Shown here piece by piece: positions 51,301 to 61,800 of a stretch of DNA of 64,000 nucleotides. The notes under the pieces were generated by a model, which was not told where the DNA came from, did not search any database, and worked only from the letters and a program-made list of their open reading frames with translations. The stretch comes from Ridgeia piscesae (Eukaryota > Annelida > Polychaeta > Sabellida > Siboglinidae). The position numbers and the translations under genes were made by a program. The stretch covers positions 286,001 through 350,000 of the forward strand of contig JAODUO010000569.1 of the NCBI GenBank assembly GCA_025642075.2, written 5' to 3'. The stretch's first letter is position 1. The number at the start of each line of letters is the position of its first letter.

Positions 51301-54300
51301 AGCAGATTGTGAGTCTGGAATTTCAAGGGCGTGCAAGTTTATTTTTAAATATTAGTTTCTGTGGGTGTTGATTGTCGATGAGGTGCACTGAAGACACGAC
51401 ATTTCTGCCTGGCTGCATGGAAGATAAACACAACAGGAACGTGTTTGTTATGTGACATTGAAGATACTGTAGTAGAACCACCATTATGGCATGTTTTTCA
51501 TTCATTTCAAGCAGCATTCCAATTGAAGTGCTAAGCACTAGCAACGCTCGCTTTTTCAGCTTAGCATAATGATGAAAAAAGTTCACTGTTTAGTCCGGAA
51601 TTGTGACGTGTCCGTGAATACGTTCAAGAGTGGTTCTTGTGTTATTTGCGTATGCTTAGAATATGAGCTGCTGCCCCTGCAGGTGACGAACAGTCTAAGA
51701 ATAGTACGTGTGGCCGAGTTGATGGATGTAGGCACAGTTCAGCTCATGACATGTGGCTTCACTGGCTTAAGACAAGTTTATGTCTAACTGCATTGTGCGA
51801 ATTTTGCTAACATTATGTAAACAATGTTTGCAATCAGGGCAGTTGGTATTGGTTCTTTGCTGCACTCTTGGGCAGTTTGGTATTGGTTCTTTGCTGCACT
51901 CTTGGGCAGTTTGTATTGGTTCTTTGCTGCACTCTTGGGCAGTTTGTATTGGTTCTTTGCTGCACTCTTGGGCAGTTTGTATTGGTTCTTTGCTGCACTC
52001 TTGGGCAGTTTGTATTGGTTCTTTGCTGCACTCTTGGGCAGTTTGTATTGGTTCTTTGCTGCACTCTTGGGCAGTTTGTATTGGTTCTTTGCTGCACTCT
52101 TGGGCAGTTTGTATTGGTTCTTTGCTGCACTCTTGGGCAGTTTGTATTGGTTCTTTGCTGCACTCTTGGGCAGTTTGTATTGGTTCTTTGCTGCACTCTT
52201 GGGCAGTTGGTATTGGTTCTTTGCTGCACTCTTGGGCAGTTTGTATTGGTTCTTTGCTGCACTCTTGGGCAGTTTGTATTGGTTCTTTGCTGCACTCTTG
52301 GGCAGTTTGTATTGGTTCTTTGCTGCACTCTTGGGCAGTTTGTATTGGTTCTTTGCGGCACTCTTGGGCAGTTTGTATTGGTTCTTTGCGGCACTCTTGG
52401 GCAGTTTGTATTGGTTCTTTGCTGCACTCTTGGGCAGTTTGTATTGGTTCTTTGCTGCACTCTTATATTGGTTCTTTGCTGCACTCTTGGGCAGTTTGTA
52501 TTGGTTCTTTGCTGCACTCTTGGGCAGTTTGTATTGGTTCTTTGCTGCACTCTTGGGCAGTTTGTATTGGTTCTTTGCTGCACTCTTGGGCAGTTTGTAT
52601 TGGTTCTTTGCTGCACTCTTGGGCAGTTTGTATTGGTTCTTTGCTGCACTCTTGGGCAGTTTGTATTGGTTCTTTGATTGGTTTGAAGTCTGGGGAAGTG
52701 TATTTAGGTGGGAATTTAAAAAATCTGCAATTGGTTTAACTCTTTACTGCGCAAACGAACCAAAACTGCCCAACCCCTGATGTGCACAAACCAGTCGAAA
52801 TCACCCAGTAAACTCACTGTTTGCAGGACTTTTATTCATCTCTATCAAATTGTTCTGGTATCTTAGCTAATCAGTTGGATTTGGTGATAAGTCAATGATA
52901 CACATGGTTTCACCTTCTTGCAAAAGGAGTTTGTGTTTTTGAATGAAGAGAGTTTGTTTGGAAGAAAGTTGTGCAACAGTTGTGGGCGCGACCGAAGAGT
53001 GCCGGGCTCACGGGGCCGCACTGATGGCAAACACTGCTTGGGTGACGTGACAACGAGAGGGCGGGGATTTTTACTAGTTATTAAAAGACGGAGTTACTAA
53101 AATATAATTATGGAAGGAGCTTTAGATTGTGGATGATGTGGTCATGATTTGAATTACATGTGTTTCTGTTGTAGAGGCATTGTGGCGTGTATCCTCGTCT
53201 TTGTCTTATTTGGTGTCACACACACCCCAGATGGACCGTTCAAGCGACCACATCCAGGTAGGCACATACAGGTGTCCGCAGACTTACTCAGGTTGCCGTG
53301 ACAACAGCCATTGTTTTGTCAGATTTCTATTATGTGGGTCACGCATTCCACATGCCACACAACAGTGTATTTACCCTTCTTAATGTCATAATGTCAAGAC
53401 GCCATAGCTTCATGGTTATTGCTGTGCATTTGTGCGGGTTCCTCAATGATTTTCTCATCGTTTAAATGTTCTACAGTTGAGTTTCAGTCAGGAGCAATAC
53501 AAGTACTGATGGCTTTAAATTTGACACATGTATTACTGTAATTTAATTGTAACAAAATAGAAAAACAGTTCTTTCGTCTGGCCTTAGTCTAGCCTGTGAG
53601 TATTGTGCGCAAACAAAGACCACGACTTATCACCAAGGTCGTATAGCACTGTTAAAAATACCGTTATTTAGGTCAAAGGTCACCTGCACTGCAAGCGACT
53701 TTAAAAAGGTCAGTATAGTGCATATAAGGTCATTTGTAATCTGGTTAGAAAGACAGGCTGTTATGCAAATGAACTCATTTGGTTGTTGCGTTCTGTTTGG
53801 CAGTATTCAAAGGATTATTTTGTATTTTTTAGTACAAATGTGTAAGGTAGTATTCAAACATTTACTTAAATATGGATTACTAATTAAATAGTTCTGCAAT
53901 TAATGCATACAAACCTTTGCAAAAAGAACATTCTCATAAAATATTATTTGTCTTAGTGTGAAGGCACATTTGAGCAATTAACCGCAACTGTTTTTCATTT
54001 TCCACTTTTTTCAATTTTGAAATCTGTAATATTAATTTAAACTGGAAATTCGGTGAAGTAGCAAGAATTGTTATTGCTGGTGAACATGAAATGTAAAGAT
54101 GTACTATTTGTTGACATGCTGGACAAAACAAATTTCTGTATTTATCTTAGCTCATTTGCATAACAGCTAATTAGCATCCACCAGTTAGCTTTCACCTAAT
54201 TCCCTTATAGCACTTTCGGTCATGTCATCCTGTGTCAATCCTTTGCACAGCTGAGTTGGTGCCTTTGCCCAGGCCTTTGTTTGTTGCATGTTCACTGCAC

Positions 54301-55428
54301 CTGTGAACCTATTTATTTCATAAATATGTTCATCACATTACAGTAAAATTATTCAGGCACAATCCTTCCTTCTCATGACAACTGATAATTTTCAGGTCAA
54401 TCATGTTTCAGTAGTTTTTATCCATCGTTTAGTTCTATGGCATTGTCTCCTTGTCTCCGTCCTTTATTCTTCTAATCATGTGACCTGTTGCCTAGCAACA
54501 AGGTGCATAAAACCATCAAGATGAATGCTGAAACCATGGGATTCAAAAATCCCAATCTCTATGATACCAATATCCTTGCCACAAATGTTTTCATAGAAAA
54601 AACGATGGTAAAAGTGAATGTTTTTAGATGCCGTGGTACCAAAGTAATGTTGTACACATATATTACCATGTGTCGTAAATATTGTGGCCATGGCAGTGGA
54701 TGACATAATAGTGTAATTTTGCTTGTGACATAGACAAGCAGGAAGTGGGATAAACTGGATCCATAATTTGTTCTTGCATAAGTGTCACTCCCACTCCGCG
54801 ATTAGTTGATCCTGACATCATTTAAATATTAATATAGCAAGTATCAGAATATTAAAATAGCAGGGTGTCAGAAGATGGCAAATATTTGCAGTCATAAGAA
54901 CAATAATAAAAAATGCAAATCATGATCCACACACCAAAACACTCAGTACTGAAAGGTGTTGCTTTTAAACAGGTGTTTGATAAATGTCTTGGTGGTTTGC
55001 AGGACTTGAAGATGGACTCTTGAATAGTTTTGGAAGTATAGTTTAGCTCGCTGTCACGTTTTTGAATCGTTGTTGATATTATAGTTGAAGTAGTTTTGTA
55101 AGATACTTTACGTTTGTTTATGTATTGCAAGTACTTAGAGTAGGTGAAACATGTGTATTTCTTCTTCTTTTAATTTGTTAATAACATTACCTTAGTTACC
55201 ATCGTGGTGTTTATTCAATATATGTAGTACTGCAGGTCTTCTAGAGCAAGTTATTTTTGAACCAAAGTAAAGCACGTATATAGTGTATACAAGGCTGCCA
55301 TCTAGTGTCCCGAATGTGCAAAGATCGCATGCAAACCATCCCAGATGTCTAAAAGAAATTTGTTAAAATTGCAGTTTTGCCGACCGTAATTTTACAAATC
55401 GACAGCTTTATAATACATTATATATTAT

Positions 55429-55492
<64 letters not shown>

Positions 55493-55771
55493 GCATGTGG
55501 ACACAGAAAGAGAATAGGCATGACAAACACAACAACATGCCTGGATGTGTTTCTCAACCGCATGAGTGTTTACTTTATATAACAAATACTAGTGCTGAAA
55601 TGTTTTATTATAAATCTTAAATAGAATGTTGCATAATTGTAGTGTCGTGTTACATAAATCATACATAAATAAGTTACAATTCAACTACAATACAAATTGC
55701 TGTGGTGAAATGTAAGGAATAACCTCACATGTATGTATGTATTTATGAGAAATGGGTGTACCTTAGTTGAA

Positions 55772-55807
<36 letters not shown>

Positions 55808-58800
55808 TGCGCGTGTGCGTGTATGTTAATTACAAGATAAGAATGGTGACTCTTTAAACTGTCTCATAAGTCCATATTTAACACATGTTTATTAATGGAT
55901 AGTCACATAATTTCACTGCTTAAAAAACACTGGATGTTAACATTAGTGGGGGGTAGAGCTTGGATTAGAACAGTACAAAACATTATACACTTTTCTGGAG
56001 TTATGGGACCACTCCAGTTATGCTCATGTATTCAGTCAGTAAGTGTTCTTTCTAAAGGCGCCCTTGTTTTTTTGCAGCGTTCTGGAGACTTATACTGTGC
56101 CTTAGTATCGTCTACGAACTCGTCCTCGTCTTTCTACTCTTCCAGGTATAACTCATGTACATTTATTTGGTTACTGATGTTGCTCATGTTATTTCCTAGT
56201 ACTGTGTAACAGCCATTGTTATTGTGTTTACATACAGCCATTGTTGTTGTGTTTACATACTGTGCATATATTTATAATAGTTCAGGCTCTATGCAGTTTC
56301 TGCTGCTTTCCATATCTGTTGGTGATGCAACATAGTCAAGGTCGAGGGCAAGGTCGAATGCTCCACGATCACAAATTTGAGGAAGGACAAGTTGTCTCAG
56401 TATGAGGATTATGAAACTTAGTAATGAACGTTAAATAAAATGTCTAATTCATAATAAAATGTTGGGGTGAATGAAACTCAAACCGAACCAGGGTAAAGCA
56501 TATTTGTTTAGTTTGTGAACGGGTAGATAAAAAGTAAAAAAACGTAGATTTGGGAATGAGATAAATTGGATTATAAAGAGACAATTGTATAGAGACAATT
56601 ACAGTCCTTTGGAGTAGCTTGTTTGCGAGTATTGTAATAGGTTGTTTTGTTTGATACTCTCAAAGACAGCAGATGATGCAAGGAAACTTCTCACCACCAT
56701 TGATGAGAATCTGGGCAAAGAACTACCAGAGAAAGATTATGGTGGAAACTGTCGGATCTATGATCCGGATAATCCAGAAGATCCATGGCATAACGTTTGG
56801 GTAAGGATCATGTCAATGTTCTAGCTGCATTTTGGGCAAGTTGCGGGATCTTGGGAAATTATGCACCTATAAGATATCTGGTCAGTGAAAAAATCTAGTT
56901 TAGCACTATCACCATGTGCAGTATATACCCAGATTAAAAGTAGACAAATGAAGGGGAAATGCTTATGGTAATTGATATATGAGTATTGATTAAGATTGTA
57001 ATCGGCTTAACAAAAGCATGAATCCACCAACCGTCAACCAACCGTCAAAAAAATCGGTTTACCAGACCAGTGATTTGTGACGAGTTCTTACATTTGTGTT
57101 TGTTGATCTGCAGGACAAGATGGATGGTTTTGTGGTTGTACATCTCTTTGGCTGGTGGCTCAAGGTTGGTATGGTTTTGTCACCTCTGTCAACAGAATGT
57201 GTCTTGTCATATGCTGGTAGAGTTCTGGGGGTGATCAGTGTGTTTGTGCGTGTTTGTGTGTGCATTGGTGTGGTTTGTGATCAGTGAAAATGCGACAGAT
57301 ATGTGTAGATTGATCAGGACAGTACAGATGAGTTACTGTCAAGCTGTTCAAGAATTTAGCAGGATCTTGAACTCATAAATTGTGAGGATATAACAACCTT
57401 CTCAGATGAATTGCCTTTAAAGAGTTCTGAAGATATCCTAAAAAGAACACATGAGTAATTAAGCATATTGTGCACACCATCGGTGCTGTGACAGAATCCC
57501 ACAAAAACGTTGTGAATTTAATTGTAAAAAGGTTAAAATATATGGTGTCCAATATTGCCTTCATAGGGTGTCCCATACTACCCCCATACAACATCACTAT
57601 TGCCATCGTAGGGTGTCCCATACTGCTTACTGTTCAATATTGCATTCATAGGGTTCCCCATACCATCTTAGTAATATATTTTCACAGGGTGTCCCATACC
57701 TTCACAGAGTTCTGTAGTGTCCACTGAGGGTGTGTTACACACTGACCATGTGTGTGTGTGTGTGTGTGTTTTAGACCCTCATCCTGCGAGACTACTGGCT
57801 GTGTGTCGTCTTCAGCACAATGTTTGAGGTGATGGAGTACACACTGGAACACCAACTGCCAAACTTCAGCGAGTGTTGGTGGGACCACGTAAGTGTTGAT
57901 GGGACCACGGAAGTGTTGGTGGGATCACCACGTAAGTGTTGGTGGGACCATGTAAATGTTGGTGGGACCACGTAAGTGTTGGTGAGACCACGTAAGTGTT
58001 GGTGGGACCATGTAAGTGTTGGTGGGACCACGTAAGTGTTGGTGGGACCACGTAAGTGTTGATGGGACCATGTAAGTGTTGGTGGGACCATGTAAGTGTT
58101 GGTGGGACCATGTAAGTGTTGATGGGACCACGTAAGTGTTTGGGGGATCACATAAGTGTTGATGGGACCACGTAAGTGTTGGTAGGATCACCACGTAAGT
58201 GTTGATGGGACCACGTAAGTGTTGGTGGGACCACGTAAAGTGTTGGTGGGACCACGCAAGTGTTGGTGGGACCATGTAAGTGCAGGGGAAATGCCCCGTG
58301 GGGAAATGCAAGCCACCTGTCTGTGCCATTTCTGGAAACATGCATGTCATTCAAAACCTGTTTTTTGTGCATTTAACATACACATATCACCAAGTAAGCG
58401 CTATTTATTTCTGAAATGACAGATCCAGACTGCCACATTTCTTTTCACAGGTATGATTTATTTTGTATGGTAAACATATACTGTTTATGTTTTGATTCTG
58501 AATTTGGTTTATTTTTGCCTTCTGACATGTGCAACTCTTAGCGTAATTATAACGTTGGCAGCTGACCACCTCATTTTTGTAATGGTCAGTTAGTGATGGT
58601 GCCACAGACACCAGCCAATCACAGCAGACGTTGCAAGAATGTTTTCTGTAGTTGTGTGTCAGTGTCATAGCGAGGAGACGAGGCGTGGCTTAAGGACCCT
58701 AGACCATATCTGTGTTGACATTCGTTATCATCTTGCAGTGGGTGATGGATGCACTGGTGTGTAACGCACTTGGCATCTACCTGGGCATGAAGACAGTCAA

Positions 58801-61800
58801 GTACCTGTCCATGAAGACGTACCACTGGCGTGGCATGTGGAACATACCGACTTACAGGTCTGTTCAACCTTGTGTGTAACTATCACGACTCCAGGGTGAC
58901 AGGGCCAGTGGTTAGTAGCGCAGTGGAAAATGATGTTTGTTGTTGAAAATGAACTACTTATCGTGGAGATTCTTTATAACAATTGTGGTATGAAAGTGAA
59001 AAAATACAAACCATTTCATCACAAGTTCACCAAAGGTACATTAGAGTATGTGCAGATTCTACTCGTTTTGTAGAAATATCTCTGTGTAGTAGAAATTATT
59101 ATAAAATTATTATCATATGAACCCAATACATTTGAACCATGGCAACCTGAGTGTTATTTTTCTGTTTTATGGGTCTTTTCAGAAATCAGACAGAAACATA
59201 AGCATACTATTGGCATTTTAATGTATTAAAAAAAAATTACCTTCAAAGTAATGCTAAGGTATCAATAATTTTTCCATAATGGTTTATGGTTTGATTGAAG
59301 ATGTCTCAAAGACTTCACAGAATAGTTGTTTAAAATACACACGTTTCCTTCAGGGGGAAGTTATCTCGAATCTTGCGGCAGTTCACACCGTACTCTTGGA
59401 CTGACTTTGACTGGAAGCCAACCTCAAGTCTGAAGCGGTGGCTGGCCATGCTGGGGGTCATGGCCATGGTAAATTGAGTTGTTTGATTAATTTTGTCGTT
59501 TTCCAAATTGCAGTGTTAGTGACGCACACCAAGTATTAGAATGTTGTCATCATTATTAGTGTGTTAGAATTTGGATATATTTAAATCAAAGTTGTTGTTG
59601 TCTAGAGAGGAATGCTGGCGAGGTTGTTGTGTTTGTTAGGGGATGTTGCGACTCACTGGCAGTTCAAGCTAGGGTCAAATGAAATTTGGTATTTTGCATA
59701 TTTATGGTTGAATTTATCCAGAAACCTGTATTTGGTGCATGGCATACTTACCCAAATACACACCAAGTAAATTAAATGAAATCGCATATGAAGAACAGTC
59801 TGTACAGAACATGAGGTAGTGTACATTAGGCAAAGAAAACAAAATGTGCTCTAGAATAAATTATAGATCACAAACATGTGCATGGAATAAATGTATTCAC
59901 ACTGGAACGTAAATATATTTAGATAAATATTTAATTCGTTTTTATTTTAATTATTAAATGTTATCCATCTAATAGCAGACTTACTTTATCCTGTTTATTT
60001 AGTCAGAAATTATAGAAAATATTTTAGTATGGTGTGAAAGAAAATATGATATAATAATTATTATTATGCTTGTTGTCTTTGAATCAGTACAATGTTAAAG
60101 TTTATAGACAGTGATGAATATTCATGTATGCCTACCCAGGAGGCTAGTCTTTGTGCAGTAATTGCAACATGGCTGAATGCTTCCAACAAAAGTCGAGATG
60201 GCATTCGATTGAACAGGGGACCATTTCACTAATGTTGTTAAAAGCTCTTAATTCGGATTTAGCATTTTAAAATAAATTTTGATCTTTTTAGTGATCTTGA
60301 ATACCTAAAAACTGTCGACATCACAAGGCACCAGCGGACACTGTCACTGATGTGAATTTAATAATAAAATTTATTTAATGATAAACTTTCTTTAAGAACT
60401 CTTTATCTTAGTGAGATGGTCGCCAGGTGTTCCTGGCAACAAAGTGTAAACGACTGGACACAGCACCGCAGTAACTGCACTATGTAAGAAGTTATGTTGT
60501 TTAAATTAGAGAGTGCTGTTAGGCTCGACTGACGTGCACTGGTGCATGTTTTGTAGTTCCTGTTTGCGGAGTTGAACACGTTCTACCTGAAGTTCGTGCT
60601 GTGGATCCCTCCTCCCCACCCCCTCTGTCTCAGTCGGCTCATCTTCTTCCTCCTCATTGGAGCTGTCACCATGAGGGAGGTCTTTGAGTACCTCGACAAC
60701 CCGTAAGTAACACGTGTCATCTGTTAAGTCAGTCACAGGCTGCACTGTGTCCGTAGATGTCCCTGTAGCACTGGAGAACACAGTGGAGTGTAATGAATGT
60801 TTTCTAGACATTCCAGTGTTTTCCTAATATATGTGGAGATTTTGTGATGGTATGTCACTATAGATGTAAGTTTGTAGTCAAAATTTTCATGTTGGTGACT
60901 GTCATTTCACTCATCCTAAAATTTATTGCCCATCATGAGAACAAGTCTGGCAGGTTTGATAAACACAGTTATGAAAACAAGCACCCTAAGTTTACAGTAG
61001 ATCAGTTAGACGATTGTAGCTTCATTGAAGGCGAACAAAATCAGCGAAACCTATGGGACTGAACTGCAGTTAAGCCTGATGGTAATCTTGCCTTGGGCCA
61101 GACTATGGTGGATTGATGATACGTTGTAATTACTAGTCGAATTCCCTTCTGAATTACTAACCCATTTACTTGATGGCCAGGGACATCAGACTCCAGGTCC
61201 AGCCACATCATGTGTTGTCATGTTTATCTCAATTAACTACCTTATTTCAATGGTTAAACTATGTTGCCTTTATCAACTGATCTACATTTTATACAGCTAT
61301 CGTATATGAATTGAGTTAGTTTTATATTTCAATCCATTTTATATGTACTATATTCTTTTATTGGGTTATCAAGAGCTCTGTGATACACATGTTATTATGA
61401 CATACAGCATCTGTAGTTAGCTAAGCAGTGTATCTAACGTACATGTTAGAAATCCATGATCTAGTTGTAACGCACACTATTGTCAAATTTTAAACGAATG
61501 TGACAATAATTATAACATGTCTGTAAATGATATAGGTAAACGTAATTTGCTAAACGCAGCCATGAGTAATGTGAATTCTTTATCAGAAATGATAGACATT
61601 AGAAATGGATTTACGAAATATCACATTTTATACAACGATGAAGTCAACAGTATTATCACGGATATTACTGTATTTTATAATATTATATCATTGCCGTTTT
61701 AATGTGTGAAAATATAGATTTTATGATTATTATAGTAGTGTCCTACTGCTATCTATCTAGATGATTTATGGCGCTATATCAGTGTTATTATCACGGTGAC

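Larger units (their letters stand above)
52677..56077. other. PTDSS2 introns 2 (end) and 3
   Basis: Apart from exon 3 at 53175-53257 there is no coding sequence. A (TA)n tract lies at about 55417-55489 and an alternating (TG)n/(CG) tract at 55771-55825. Other short open frames show no splice-flanked family similarity. Confidence 0.5.

Noticed and set aside
51780..52780. Proteins of 270-320 residues with an 11-residue repeat
   Set aside because: The 33-bp unit is a multiple of three and all three plus frames plus a minus frame are open. It lies inside PTDSS2 intron 2.
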